64,000 nt of DNA from Pueribacillus sp041725775 (GCF_041725775.1 NZ_JBEUEL010000007.1:48994-112993), one strand, 5' to 3'. Positions 52,525 to 62,575 are shown, counted from the first letter of the stretch. Notes: generated by a model from the sequence alone, not told the origin. A program made the numbers and translations.

Positions 52525-54063
52525 TTAATGTTTGAAATGTCTTACACCTGTAAATACCATCGCAATCCCATGTTCATTCGCTTTATCGATCGATTCTTGG
52601 TCACGAATGGAGCCACCCGGTTGAATGATCGCCGTTACACCAGCTTTTGCTGCTTCTTCGACTGTGTCATTCATTGGAAAAAATGCATCTGAACCCATTA
52701 CAGACCCTTTTGCATGAGCGCCAGCTTGTTCAATCGCGATTTTAGCCGCTCCGACACGATTCATTTGACCCGCGCCAATTCCGACCGTTCGATCGTTTTT
52801 CGTTAAAACGATCGCATTCGATTTCACATGTTTTACGACATTCCAAGCTAGCTTCAATGCTTCCCATTCTTCCTCATTCGGTTCTCTTTTTGTCGGGATT
52901 GAAATGTCAGCATCCTCCAATGTATGGAGGTCAGCATCTTGAACGAGCAAGCCACCTGATACTGACATAAACTGTTTGTCATCTTTTGACGAGCCTTTCA
53001 TATTAATCGTAAGAAGTCGCAAATTTTTCTTTTCCATCAAAATGTCAAGCGCTTCCTTACTGAATGATGGGGCGATCACAATTTCCAAAAAGATGTCTTT
53101 CATTTTTGCAGCTGTGTCTGCATCAATTTCACGATTCGCCGCAATAATCCCACCGAAAATTGACACGGGATCCGCCTCGTACGCATTCGTATAAGCAGAA
53201 ATCAGTGTTTCGCCTCTACCAACCCCGCACGGGTTCATATGTTTAACAGCAACGACCGCTGGCTCTGTAAATTCCTTGACAATTTGCAACGCAGCGTTCG
53301 TATCTTGAATATTGTTGTACGATAATTCTTTCCCATGCAATTGCTTTGCAGCTGCGAGCGTACGATCGCTTTGAATAGGCGCTTCATAAAATGCCGCCTT
53401 CTGATGCGGATTTTCTCCATAGCGCAAATCTTGTTTTTTCGTATACGTCACCGTATACGATTCTGGAAAAGCCTCATCTGTTTCTTTCGTCAAATAATTT
53501 GCAATAACTGTATCGTACGCTGCTGTGTGACGGAATACTTTCGCTGCAAGCTGAAGTCTCGTTTCAATCGATGTTTCACCATTTTCTTTAAGTTCAGCGA
53601 GCACTTTTTTATAATCAGCTGGATCAACGACGACTGTCACATCGTTATGGTTTTTTGCAGCTGCACGAAGCATCGTCGGTCCGCCGATATCGATATTTTC
53701 GATCGCATCAGCAAACGTTGCTTCTTCCTTTGCAATTGTTGCTTGGAATGGATATAAATTAACGACGACTAAATCAATCGGGGTAATATGATGTTCAGCT
53801 AGCTCTTTTTCATGCTGTTCATTTCCACGCATGGCAAGTAAGCCACCATGAACGTTCGGATGGAGTGTTTTAACACGTCCATTTAAAATCTCAGGAAACT
53901 GTGTTACGTCCGAAATTCCTGTTACTGGCAACCCAGCTTCTTCAATTTTTTGTTTCGTTCCACCCGTTGAAACAATCTCAACGCCGAGTGCTGTCAGTTG
54001 TTCTACGAAAGGAAGAATTCCCGTTTTATCTGAAACGCTAATAAGGGCACGCTTTACTTTCAT
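52525..54063 (-). CDS. purH: AICAR transformylase / IMP cyclohydrolase
   Basis: 512 residues with the cyclohydrolase half (LISVSDKTGILPFVEQL, SIFGG later) and the transformylase half (KKQDLRYGENPHQKAAFYE, VVAVKHMNPCGVG, SDAFFPMNDTVEEAAKAG). It does the last two steps to IMP. The start overlaps the purN end by 4 bases. All key residues seem in place. Confidence 0.96.
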   Translation of the reverse strand: MKVKRALISVSDKTGILPFVEQLTALGVEIVSTGGTKQKIEEAGLPVTGISDVTQFPEILNGRVKTLHPNVHGGLLAMRGNEQHEKELAEHHITPIDLVVVNLYPFQATIAKEEATFADAIENIDIGGPTMLRAAAKNHNDVTVVVDPADYKKVLAELKENGETSIETRLQLAAKVFRHTAAYDTVIANYLTKETDEAFPESYTVTYTKKQDLRYGENPHQKAAFYEAPIQSDRTLAAAKQLHGKELSYNNIQDTNAALQIVKEFTEPAVVAVKHMNPCGVGRGETLISAYTNAYEADPVSIFGGIIAANREIDADTAAKMKDIFLEIVIAPSFSKEALDILMEKKNLRLLTINMKGSSKDDKQFMSVSGGLLVQDADLHTLEDADISIPTKREPNEEEWEALKLAWNVVKHVKSNAIVLTKNDRTVGIGAGQMNRVGAAKIAIEQAGAHAKGSVMGSDAFFPMNDTVEEAAKAGVTAIIQPGGSIRDQESIDKANEHGIAMVFTGVRHFKH

Positions 54064-54650
54064 TTGTTTGAAGCCTCCTGTTTGTTCTTTTCAAATACAT
54101 GTGCTAATGTTTGCGGATAAAGTACATGCTCAACGGTGTGAATTTTTTTACGTAAACTTTCTTCCGTCTCATCGTCAGAAATTTCAACCGCCTGCTGGGC
54201 AATGATTGGACCTGTATCCATTCCACTATCGACGTAATGAATCGTAACGCCTGTCACTTTCACACCGGCTCGAAATGCTTGCCCAATTGCGTCGAGACCG
54301 GGAAATGCAGGGAGAAGTGAAGGATGAATGTTCACGATTTTATGTTCATACGCTTCAAGGAGCGTTGGTCCGATTAGGCGCATATAACCTGCAAGAGCGA
54401 TAAAGTGAACATCATAATCTCGAAGTTTTTCCAAGATCGCGCGTTCAAATGCAGATTTATTTTCAAAATCTTTTATTTTAAAAACGAAAGCAGGAATGTT
54501 TGCTTTTTCTGCCCGCTCCAATACTTTTGCACTCGGTTGATCGCAAATGAGCACCTCACACGTCGCCTGTAGTTGACCACCTTCAATTGCATCAATGATG
54601 GACTGAAAGTTCGACCCATTTCCTGATGCAAAAACGGCAAGTTTACACAT
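54060..54650 (-). CDS. purN: Glycinamide ribonucleotide formyltransferase
   Basis: 196 residues from ATG at 54650, overlapping the purM stop by 8 bases; upstream GTG and TTG are less likely. Family features: LAVFASGNGSNFQSIIDA, NIHPSLLPAFPGLDAIGQA and VDSGMDTGPIIAQ. It adds the formyl group to GAR. Confidence 0.95.
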   Translation of the reverse strand: MCKLAVFASGNGSNFQSIIDAIEGGQLQATCEVLICDQPSAKVLERAEKANIPAFVFKIKDFENKSAFERAILEKLRDYDVHFIALAGYMRLIGPTLLEAYEHKIVNIHPSLLPAFPGLDAIGQAFRAGVKVTGVTIHYVDSGMDTGPIIAQQAVEISDDETEESLRKKIHTVEHVLYPQTLAHVFEKNKQEASNK

Positions 54651-55686
54651 CAAAGCCACCGCCTCTGAGCACGATTCCGCTTTCTTTCGTTACTCGGCCA
54701 ATGACATGCGCATTTTCGCCTAACTCATTTAATTCGTTCATGAACGATGGAACTTCTTCCTCAGAAACGGCAAGCACCATCCCAATTCCCATGTTAAACG
54801 TGTTGAACATTTCTTTTTTTGATAGTTTTCCTTCCGTTTCAAGCAATGAAAAAATCGGGGGCACGACCCATTTATCACAATCAATCACTGCACCGAATCC
54901 GTCCGGAATCATGCGGGGAATATTTTCAATAAATCCGCCACCCGTAATATGTGAAATTCCATGAATTTGAAATTTTTCCAACAACGTTAAAATCGATTTT
55001 ACGTAAATGCGTGTCGGGCGTAACAATTCTTCGCCTAAAGGCATCGCTAAATCTCCATATGTTTTCTGTAAATCAAGTCGTTTATCTTTTAATAAAATTT
55101 TTCTTACGAGTGAATAACCGTTACTATGCAAACCATTGGATTCAAGACCGATTAAAATATCTCCTGCTTTAATCGCGTCACCTGTAATGACGTTTGATTT
55201 TTCAACAATACCGACTGCAAATCCAGCCAAATCATACTCATTTTTAGCATATAAATCAGGCATTTCGGCTGTTTCACCACCAATTAACGCGCAACCTGAT
55301 TGTGTACAGCCATCTGCAATCCCCTTAACAATCTGTTCAACGCGCTCGGGAACGAGGTTTCCAGTTGCGATATAATCAAGAAAATAGAGTGGTTCAGCAC
55401 CTTGGACAACGATATCGTTCACACTCATTGCGACACAGTCAACCCCGATCGTATCGTGCTTATCGAGCATAAATGCGAGCAATAGCTTTGTGCCAACACC
55501 GTCAGTACCCGATACGAGTACAGGTTCCTTGTAACCGAGTTCTGAAAGATCAAACATGCCACCAAAAGCACCTAAACTACCAATGACACCTTTTCGTTCC
55601 GTTCTAGCGACATGTTGCTTCATGCGTGAGACTGCTTCATATCCTGCTTCGATATCGACCCCAGCGCGTTTGTATGCATCAGTCAT
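54643..55686 (-). CDS. purM: AIR synthetase (FGAM cyclo-ligase)
   Basis: 347 residues with SGTDGVGTKLLLAFMLDKH, DCVAMSVNDIVVQGAEPL, LIGGETAEMPDLY and HITGGGFIENIPRM. It closes the imidazole ring. Note that its substrate FGAM should come from PurL, which here lacks its partners PurS and PurQ in the operon. Confidence 0.96.
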   Translation of the reverse strand: MTDAYKRAGVDIEAGYEAVSRMKQHVARTERKGVIGSLGAFGGMFDLSELGYKEPVLVSGTDGVGTKLLLAFMLDKHDTIGVDCVAMSVNDIVVQGAEPLYFLDYIATGNLVPERVEQIVKGIADGCTQSGCALIGGETAEMPDLYAKNEYDLAGFAVGIVEKSNVITGDAIKAGDILIGLESNGLHSNGYSLVRKILLKDKRLDLQKTYGDLAMPLGEELLRPTRIYVKSILTLLEKFQIHGISHITGGGFIENIPRMIPDGFGAVIDCDKWVVPPIFSLLETEGKLSKKEMFNTFNMGIGMVLAVSEEEVPSFMNELNELGENAHVIGRVTKESGIVLRGGGFDV

Positions 55687-55788
55687 TTCTTTTACTCTCC
55701 TTTACGATGAATGGGATCCTTTTGACGAAATGGAAGTCTCGCCAGTCGCCCACAACACTTTTACGAATAAATCACGGACGATAGATCC

Positions 55789-57177
55789 TTACACGTGCTC
55801 GTTATATTTTCGAACATGCTCACTCGGTGAATTGTTATAAATTTCGGTTGGATATTTGCCAGTAAAGCAAGCGAGACAATGTCCAGATCCTATGCCTTCT
55901 CCATCACTTTCAAGTGCTTTAAGCATGCCATCGATACTAATAAATGCGATTGAATCCGCACCGACTTCTTCTTTAATTTCTTCAATTGAATGGTTTGCTG
56001 CAATTAATTCTTCTTTCGTTTTCATGTCGATTCCGTAATAACATGGATTTTTAATCGGTGGAGCACTAATTCGAACGTGAATTTCTTTTGCCCCCGCTTC
56101 CCGTAACAGTTTCACAATTCGGCGAATCGTTGTGCCACGGACGATCGAATCATCGACCATGACTACACGCTTTCCTTCCACGACCCCACGAACAGGTGAA
56201 AGCTTCATTTTCACCCCTTGTTCACGCAACGTTTGTGAAGGTTGGATGAATGTCCGCCCAACATAACGGTTTTTAATTAAACCGAGTTCATACGGGATGC
56301 CTGATTCTTCCGCGTAACCTATCGCTGCTGAAATGCTCGAATCAGGAACACCTGTAACGACGTCAGCGTCAGCTGGGGCTTCGAGGGCAAGCTGCTTACC
56401 AAGATTTTTTCTAGCCGTATGGATGTTCATTTGATTGATATCTGAATCTGGACGCGAAAAATAAATATATTCCATACCACACATCGAACGGGCATTTGAA
56501 GTTGAAAACATTTCTGAATGAAGCCCTTCATCACTAATGACGATGAGTTCTCCTGGTTTTACGTCGCGAATGTAGTCTGCACCGATTGTATCAAAGGCAC
56601 ACGTTTCACTTGCAACAACATAGGCTTCACCGAGCTTTCCAAGGGAAAGGGGACGAATGCCACTCGGATCAAGAGCGACCATCAGTTTATTTTCCGTCAT
56701 GACGAGAAATGCATATGCGCCTTTAATCATCGAAAGTGCACTTTTAAACGCATCTTCAAGATTGACGTACGCACTTCTTTTTATTAAATGGACAAGTACT
56801 TCTGAATCCGATGTCGTTTGAAAAATACTTCCTTGGCTTTCAAGCTGGTGTTTCAATCCATATGCGTTCGTTAAATTCCCGTTATGTGCAACTGAAATTC
56901 CGCCTGTCATTGACCGAAAAAGGAGGGGCTGGATATTTTCATATCCGCGACCGCCTGCAGTTGTGTAACGAACATGACCGATTGCACTTTTACCTTTTAG
57001 TTCTTCAAGTACCCTTTGACCGAAAACATCATTGACGAGTCCGATATCTTTATGGACTTTTAATTCTTTTCCATTATTGACTACGATGCCCGCCCCTTCT
57101 TGACCTCTATGCTGTAAGCTATGAAGACCATAGTATGCGATTTGGGCAGCGTCTTCATGGCCCCATATGCCAAACAC
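55789..57177 (-). CDS. purF: Amidophosphoribosyltransferase, N-terminal Cys outside the apparent start
   Basis: 462 residues from a GTG at 57177. Glutaminase-domain residues (SLQHRGQEGAGI, HVRYTTAG, VAHNGNLTNA, TTSDSEVL) and the PRPP motif (RVVMVDDSIVRGTT) are intact. The nucleophile of this family is an N-terminal Cys just before VFGIWGH. Here TGC AGT does precede the GTG in frame, but the codons before it are TAG AAG GAG GAA, with no start codon. AGAAGGAGG is spaced 8 bases before the GTG. As annotated, the protein would lack the nucleophile. A short deletion or a sequence error may explain this. Confidence 0.85.
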   Translation of the reverse strand: MFGIWGHEDAAQIAYYGLHSLQHRGQEGAGIVVNNGKELKVHKDIGLVNDVFGQRVLEELKGKSAIGHVRYTTAGGRGYENIQPLLFRSMTGGISVAHNGNLTNAYGLKHQLESQGSIFQTTSDSEVLVHLIKRSAYVNLEDAFKSALSMIKGAYAFLVMTENKLMVALDPSGIRPLSLGKLGEAYVVASETCAFDTIGADYIRDVKPGELIVISDEGLHSEMFSTSNARSMCGMEYIYFSRPDSDINQMNIHTARKNLGKQLALEAPADADVVTGVPDSSISAAIGYAEESGIPYELGLIKNRYVGRTFIQPSQTLREQGVKMKLSPVRGVVEGKRVVMVDDSIVRGTTIRRIVKLLREAGAKEIHVRISAPPIKNPCYYGIDMKTKEELIAANHSIEEIKEEVGADSIAFISIDGMLKALESDGEGIGSGHCLACFTGKYPTEIYNNSPSEHVRKYNEHV

Positions 57178-57204
57178 ACTGCATTCCTCCTTCTAAAGTT
57201 GACA

Positions 57205-59415
57205 CTACTTTGCCATCACGTTCGGAATTGCTTTTTCCCATGCGTTTTCAAGTTGCTCCATTTCGAGTTGCACGATTAGTTCATCGTTTTCATTTTTAAT
57301 CGTTAATGTGGTGTCTTTCGTCACACGTCCAATCTGTTGAGCTTGAACGATCGATTCAAACTGTTCTTTATGTTCCTCTTTTACTGACACAACAAAACGT
57401 GATTGTGTTTCACTAAACAAAGCTGTCACAGCACAGCCTGAAATCGTAATTTCAGCTCCTTTTTGTCCGTTAAGTATAGATTCCGTTAACGCAACAGCTA
57501 GTCCACCGTCAGACAGATCGATTGCAGAGGCAACGAATCCTAACTGAATCGCTTCAAGTAACTCGGCTTGGCGGACTTTTTCAACGTCTAAATCAATCGT
57601 TGGTGCTTTGCCTGAAATGTCACCATTTACAAGCTTTTGCAACTCGCTTCCGCCAAATTCAGGAAATGTTTCACCGACTAAATAAATGAGATCACCATCT
57701 TCTTTCAAACTCGACGTCGTAACATGATTCATCTCTTTAATAAGTCCGACCATACCGATAATCGGTGTTGGATAAATCGCTTCACCGTTCGTTTCATTGT
57801 AGAGTGAGACGTTTCCACTTACGACTGGTGTCCCAAGAGCTCGACACGCTTCACTAATACCTGCAGCTGACTGCTCCATTTGCCAAAAAATTTCTGGTTT
57901 ATCAGGACTTCCATAGTTCAGACCATCTGTGATCGCTATCGGTTCAGCACCTGTACAAACGATGTTACGAGCCGCTTCTGCAACCGCAATTTTCCCACCT
58001 GTATTCGGATCGAGGTAAATGTAGCGAGCGTTACAGTCTGTCGTCATCGCCACCGCTTTATTCGTACCCGGTATACGTACGACTCCTGCATTTGCACCCG
58101 GACTTAATAGAAGGTTTTGATCGCTTTTTTCGAAGTGATCATACACCCACTTTTTGCTTGCAACAGAGGGTTGCGAAATGAGCTGTAAAAAAGTTTCTTG
58201 AATGTTATCTATCATTGGTTTCTCGTCTCGTTCGGATTGAAAGGCTTTATCGTTGTTTGGCTCTTCTGAGCGTTTATAGTAAACAGGCGAATCTTCCGCT
58301 AACGCATCTGCCGGTACATCTGCCACGACTTCACCGTTAAAAAGGAGTCGGAATTGCTTGTCATTCGTCACTTTCCCGATAACCGCACATGGAACGTCCC
58401 ATTGATTAAGGATTTGTTCAATTTCATGCTCGCGCCCTTTTTCAACGACGATAAGCATCCGCTCCTGCGTTTCAGACAACATCATTTCATACGGTGTCAT
58501 GTTCGGATCACGCTGCGGAACTTTTTCCAGGTAAAGTTCGATTCCTGTTCCTGCTTTACTCGCCATTTCACTTGCAGATGACGTTAATCCTGCTGCACCC
58601 ATATCTTGCATTCCGATGAGTGCATCGCTTTTCGCCAGTTTGAGGCACGCTTCTTGCACACGTTTTTCAAGCTCAGGATTTCCTTTTACAAACACTCCTT
58701 CTGAGTCATCGTCAGACAACTCTGAAGATGAAAATGTCGCACCATGTATCCCGTCGCGTCCTGTCTTAGGTCCAACATACATCACACTATTTCCTGTACC
58801 AGAAGCTAAACCTTTCACGAGATCATCATGCTTAATGAGGCCAACGACCATCGCATTAACGAGCGGATTTCCTTCATAGGCTTTATCAAACTGAACTTCA
58901 CCGCCAACGACTGGAACACCCATCGTATTCCCATAATCTGCAATTCCTTTCACAGCATTTCTAAACAAAAATTGCACACGTTCAGATTGTAGTTCACCGA
59001 AACGCAATGAGTTCAACGCAGCGATCGGTCTTGCACCCATAGAAAAAACGTCACGCAATATCCCCCCGAGTCCTGTCGCAGCCCCATGGTACGGCTCAAC
59101 AGCAGATGGGGAGTTATGACTTTCAATTTTAAACACGAGTGCATCGTTATCCCCGATATCGACAACACCAGCACCTTCACCTGGTCCTTGAATGACTCGG
59201 TTTCCTTCCGTCGGAAACTTTTTTAAAATCGGCTTTGAGCTTTTGTAGCTACAATGCTCAGACCACATGACTGAAAATAGTCCTGTTTCCGTATAATTCG
59301 GGAGTCTGCCTAAAATTTGCGTAACCTTGTCATATTCCTCATCGCTTAATCCGAGCTCGCGATAAAGCTTCTCATCTTGAATTTGTTGAGCTGTCGGTTC
59401 GTCGTAAGTGCTCAT
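57205..59415 (-). CDS. purL: FGAM synthase large subunit (small-type PurL)
   Basis: 736 residues of the Bacillus-type PurL, which works with separate PurS and PurQ proteins. Full length with SVMWSEHCSYKSSKPIL, TGRDGIHGATFSSSEL, MQDMGAAGLTSSASEMAS and MTTDCNARYIYLDPNTGGK. The usual ESHNHPSA signature reads ESHNSPSA, so a normally invariant histidine has become serine. The ATG overlaps the purB stop (ATGA), and GGAGGAG inside the end of purB is its ribosome site. purC, purS and purQ, normally between purB and purL, are absent. Confidence 0.93.
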   Translation of the reverse strand: MSTYDEPTAQQIQDEKLYRELGLSDEEYDKVTQILGRLPNYTETGLFSVMWSEHCSYKSSKPILKKFPTEGNRVIQGPGEGAGVVDIGDNDALVFKIESHNSPSAVEPYHGAATGLGGILRDVFSMGARPIAALNSLRFGELQSERVQFLFRNAVKGIADYGNTMGVPVVGGEVQFDKAYEGNPLVNAMVVGLIKHDDLVKGLASGTGNSVMYVGPKTGRDGIHGATFSSSELSDDDSEGVFVKGNPELEKRVQEACLKLAKSDALIGMQDMGAAGLTSSASEMASKAGTGIELYLEKVPQRDPNMTPYEMMLSETQERMLIVVEKGREHEIEQILNQWDVPCAVIGKVTNDKQFRLLFNGEVVADVPADALAEDSPVYYKRSEEPNNDKAFQSERDEKPMIDNIQETFLQLISQPSVASKKWVYDHFEKSDQNLLLSPGANAGVVRIPGTNKAVAMTTDCNARYIYLDPNTGGKIAVAEAARNIVCTGAEPIAITDGLNYGSPDKPEIFWQMEQSAAGISEACRALGTPVVSGNVSLYNETNGEAIYPTPIIGMVGLIKEMNHVTTSSLKEDGDLIYLVGETFPEFGGSELQKLVNGDISGKAPTIDLDVEKVRQAELLEAIQLGFVASAIDLSDGGLAVALTESILNGQKGAEITISGCAVTALFSETQSRFVVSVKEEHKEQFESIVQAQQIGRVTKDTTLTIKNENDELIVQLEMEQLENAWEKAIPNVMAK

Positions 59416-60716
59416 TCCTGCTCCTCCAATCGTAATCGCTTAAAAATCAAATCAACATTTTTTAAATGGTATTCGTAGTTGAAGCAATCCGCAATTTCTT
59501 CGTTCGAAAGTCGCTCTGTTATCTTGTTCTCAGCCTCTATTAAGTCGCGGAATTGGACTTGCTCTTCCCACGCTTGCATCGCTTTTGGCTGAACGAGGTC
59601 ATAGGCTTCCTCACGCGACATTCCTTTATCAATGAGACTTAACATAACACGTTGAGAGTAAATAAGTCCGAACGTTCTGTTCATATTTCGCTTCATATTT
59701 TCAGGGTACACTGTTAAATTTTTCACAATGTTTCCGAACCGATTGAGCATGTAGTTTAATGCGATCGTTGCATCAGGCAATATAATCCGTTCTGCTGATG
59801 AATGAGAAATATCGCGTTCATGCCAAAGTGGAATGTTTTCATATGCTGTTAACATATGACCGCGAATGACCCGGGCAATGCCCGACATGTTTTCTGAACC
59901 GATTGGGTTTCGTTTATGCGGCATCGCTGAAGACCCTTTTTGTCCTTTAGCGAAAAATTCTTCAACTTCACGTGTTTCTGATTTTTGTAGTCCACGAATT
60001 TCGATTGCAAATTTTTCAATGGATGACGCAATGAGTGCAAGCGTCGATACGTAATGGGCATGGCGATCTCGTTGCAATGTTTGCGTTGAAATTGGAGAAG
60101 GCTTGAGGCCAAGGTTTTCACATACGTATTTTTCGACAAACGGATCGATATTCGCATACGTTCCGACAGCGCCCGATAGTTTTCCAACTCGTACCGTTTC
60201 AGCTGCTTGCTTAAATCGTTCAAGATTTCGTTTCATCTCTTCGTACCAGAGCGCCAGCTTCAGTCCGAACGTCGTCGGTTCCGCATGAACACCATGTGTC
60301 CGTCCCATCATCACAGTGTATTTATGCTCAATAGCTTTATTTTTTAAAATCTCGAGAAAGTTTTCAAGATCGCTTTGTAAAATATCATTCGCTTGCTTCA
60401 ATACATATGATAGAGCTGTATCAACAACATCTGTTGACGTAAGGCCATAATGGACCCACTTTTTTTCTTCTCCAAGTGTTTCAGAGACCGCTCTTGTAAA
60501 AGCAACAACATCATGGCGTGTTTCTTCTTCGATTTCACGGATTCGTTTTACGTCAAAAGACGCTTTTTCACGTATGCGTTTCACATCTTCTTTCGGAATT
60601 TCCCCAAGTTCTGCCCACGCCTCACAAGCGAGAATTTCGACTTCAAGCCATGCTTTGTAACGATTTTCTTCTGTCCAAACTTTTCCCATTTCAGGTCGCG
60701 TATACCGTTCAATCAT
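59412..60716 (-). CDS. purB: Adenylosuccinate lyase
   Basis: 434 residues with the fumarase-family features VMMGRTHGVHAEPTTFG, GSSAMPHKRNPIGSENM and ERIILPDATIALNYMLN. It acts twice in purine synthesis, on SAICAR and adenylosuccinate. The C-terminus (FKRLRLEEQE) is a few residues longer than in B. subtilis and carries the ribosome site of purL. Confidence 0.96.
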   Translation of the reverse strand: MIERYTRPEMGKVWTEENRYKAWLEVEILACEAWAELGEIPKEDVKRIREKASFDVKRIREIEEETRHDVVAFTRAVSETLGEEKKWVHYGLTSTDVVDTALSYVLKQANDILQSDLENFLEILKNKAIEHKYTVMMGRTHGVHAEPTTFGLKLALWYEEMKRNLERFKQAAETVRVGKLSGAVGTYANIDPFVEKYVCENLGLKPSPISTQTLQRDRHAHYVSTLALIASSIEKFAIEIRGLQKSETREVEEFFAKGQKGSSAMPHKRNPIGSENMSGIARVIRGHMLTAYENIPLWHERDISHSSAERIILPDATIALNYMLNRFGNIVKNLTVYPENMKRNMNRTFGLIYSQRVMLSLIDKGMSREEAYDLVQPKAMQAWEEQVQFRDLIEAENKITERLSNEEIADCFNYEYHLKNVDLIFKRLRLEEQE

Positions 60717-60731
60717 GTTGTGTCTCCTTTT

Positions 60732-61853
60732 TTATTCCCATATTTGCAACTTGTTTATCGTTTCAAATGCTTCGTCTACACTATTTGCAAGTACATTTAA
60801 ATGACCCATTTTGCGATTGTGCTTTGCTTCAGCTTTTCCGTACAAATGAAGCTTGCACGTTTCAAAACATCCAATGCTTGCTAACGTTTTTTCGACATGT
60901 TGTCCTAAAATATTGACCATCACAACATCGGTATGTAACGCTGTCCTTCCAAGTGGCCAACCGCAAATAGCCCGAATGTGCTGCTCAAATTGTGATGTCT
61001 CACACGCATCAAGCGTATAATGACCAGAATTGTGTGGTCTCGGTGCAAGCTCATTCACATAAATCGTCCCTGCTTCTGTTAAAAACATTTCAACCGCGAG
61101 CGTTCCGACAAGCTCAAATGCATCTGCCAACTGAATCGCAAGTTGTTTTGCTTTTTCCGCGGTATCTTCAGAAATTCTTGCTGGTACTATACTTTGATGC
61201 AAAATATTATTGACGTGGATGTTTTCTGCGACTGGAAATGTTGCTGTTTCTCCTGTTACACTTCTCGTAACAATAACGGAAATTTCTTTTTCAAACGCAA
61301 TCCATTTTTCGAGCACACATTCATTTTTTTCTAGCAACTTTCTTGCGCTGTCAATGTCAGCATCACTACGAATAACGATTTGTCCTTTTCCGTCATATCC
61401 TCCACGCGTCGTTTTCAGTACAGCTGGAAAGCCTAGTTCCTGAATGCCTTTGTTGATCTCATCTGATGTCGTCACAACGTGATAAGGAACTGTCGCAATA
61501 CCCGAATCATTAATTTTTTGTTTTTCAAGTTTGCGATCTTGAGTCATGGCAAGCAGTTTGCTCCCTTGCGGCAAATAAGCTTTTTCTTCAAGCCATTTCG
61601 CCGTTTCGTCACTTATGTTTTCAAATTCATACGTAACAACGTCGCTTACTTTTGCTAATTCGTTAGCTCCATCTTTGCTGTCATATGGAGCGACAACTTC
61701 AATGTCTGCCACTTGGGCGCAAGGCGAATTTGGTGTCGGCTCAAGAACGGCTATACGATAGCCCATTTCTTTCGCTGCGATCGCCATCATCCGGCCAAGC
61801 TGACCACCACCTAATATTCCTATCGTTTGTTCCGGAAGAATTGTTTTCCTCAT
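60732..61853 (-). CDS. purK: N5-carboxyaminoimidazole ribonucleotide synthase
   Basis: 373 residues of the ATP-grasp family with ILGGGQLGRMMAIAAKEMG, TTRGGYDGKGQIVI, EKEISVIVTRS and NELAPRPHNSGHYTLDA. It makes N5-CAIR, used by PurE. Overlaps purE by 4 bases. Confidence 0.95.
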   Translation of the reverse strand: MRKTILPEQTIGILGGGQLGRMMAIAAKEMGYRIAVLEPTPNSPCAQVADIEVVAPYDSKDGANELAKVSDVVTYEFENISDETAKWLEEKAYLPQGSKLLAMTQDRKLEKQKINDSGIATVPYHVVTTSDEINKGIQELGFPAVLKTTRGGYDGKGQIVIRSDADIDSARKLLEKNECVLEKWIAFEKEISVIVTRSVTGETATFPVAENIHVNNILHQSIVPARISEDTAEKAKQLAIQLADAFELVGTLAVEMFLTEAGTIYVNELAPRPHNSGHYTLDACETSQFEQHIRAICGWPLGRTALHTDVVMVNILGQHVEKTLASIGCFETCKLHLYGKAEAKHNRKMGHLNVLANSVDEAFETINKLQIWE

Positions 61854-62338
61854 GTTAATTTGTCACTGCTTTCCATTACGTTTTGTTCTAACTGTTTACG
61901 TCGTTCAGCCAATTTATCTGCAATCATTTCATCAAATGCACCGAGAATTTCTGCCGCAAGCAAGGCTGCGTTCGTTGCCCCTGCAACCCCGATGGAAACG
62001 GTCGCAACAGGTACTCCACTCGGCATTTGGACGATCGATAATAACGAATCAACGCCCTGTAGTGTTCTCGATTTCACGGGAACTCCGATAACGGGTAATG
62101 TCGTTTTTGCTGCGACCATCCCTGGTAAATGTGCGGCGCCACCTGCCCCTGCGATAATTACCTTAAGTCCGCGTTCTTTCGCTTCTTCTGCATAACGAAA
62201 CATATAGTCAGGCGTACGGTGTGCAGAAACGACTTTTTTTTCGTACGAAATGTTCAACTCATCAAGCACATCACACGCATGTCTCATCGTATCCCAATCT
62301 GACGTACTTCCCATAATAACACCGACAATTGGTTCCAT
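61850..62338 (-). CDS. purE: N5-carboxyaminoimidazole ribonucleotide mutase
   Basis: 162 residues with VIMGSTSDWDTMRHAC, SAHRTPDYMFRYAEEA, IAGAGGAAHLPGMVAAKT and GVPVKSRTLQGVDSL. First gene of the operon and directly downstream of a guanine riboswitch and its terminator. Confidence 0.96.
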   Translation of the reverse strand: MEPIVGVIMGSTSDWDTMRHACDVLDELNISYEKKVVSAHRTPDYMFRYAEEAKERGLKVIIAGAGGAAHLPGMVAAKTTLPVIGVPVKSRTLQGVDSLLSIVQMPSGVPVATVSIGVAGATNAALLAAEILGAFDEMIADKLAERRKQLEQNVMESSDKLT

Positions 62339-62455
62339 CTAGCATGCTCCTTTCATCTATATAGCATCGTTTAAAATCCATTAATTTACTCTTTTAAAAC
62401 AATTTTTAATTACGTTAACCTTTCGTTGTGGTTGCTTGAACATGGAAACAAACAA

Positions 62456-62513
62456 AAAGCCGAAAGAGAATCGATCTTCTCTAATGACTAGAGAAAGCGT
62501 TCACTTCGGCTTT
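62456..62513 (-). terminator. Riboswitch-controlled terminator before purE
   Basis: AAAGCCGAA/TTCGGCTTT outer stem with an inner TCTCT/AGAGA pairing, followed by TTTTTGTTTG on the minus strand. It is the likely OFF structure of the guanine riboswitch. Confidence 0.85.
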
Positions 62514-62575
62514 ACGTTCAACTTCATCCATCCATTTCATTGCAAATAAGCAAAAATTGCGATCGGAAGCTTTCT

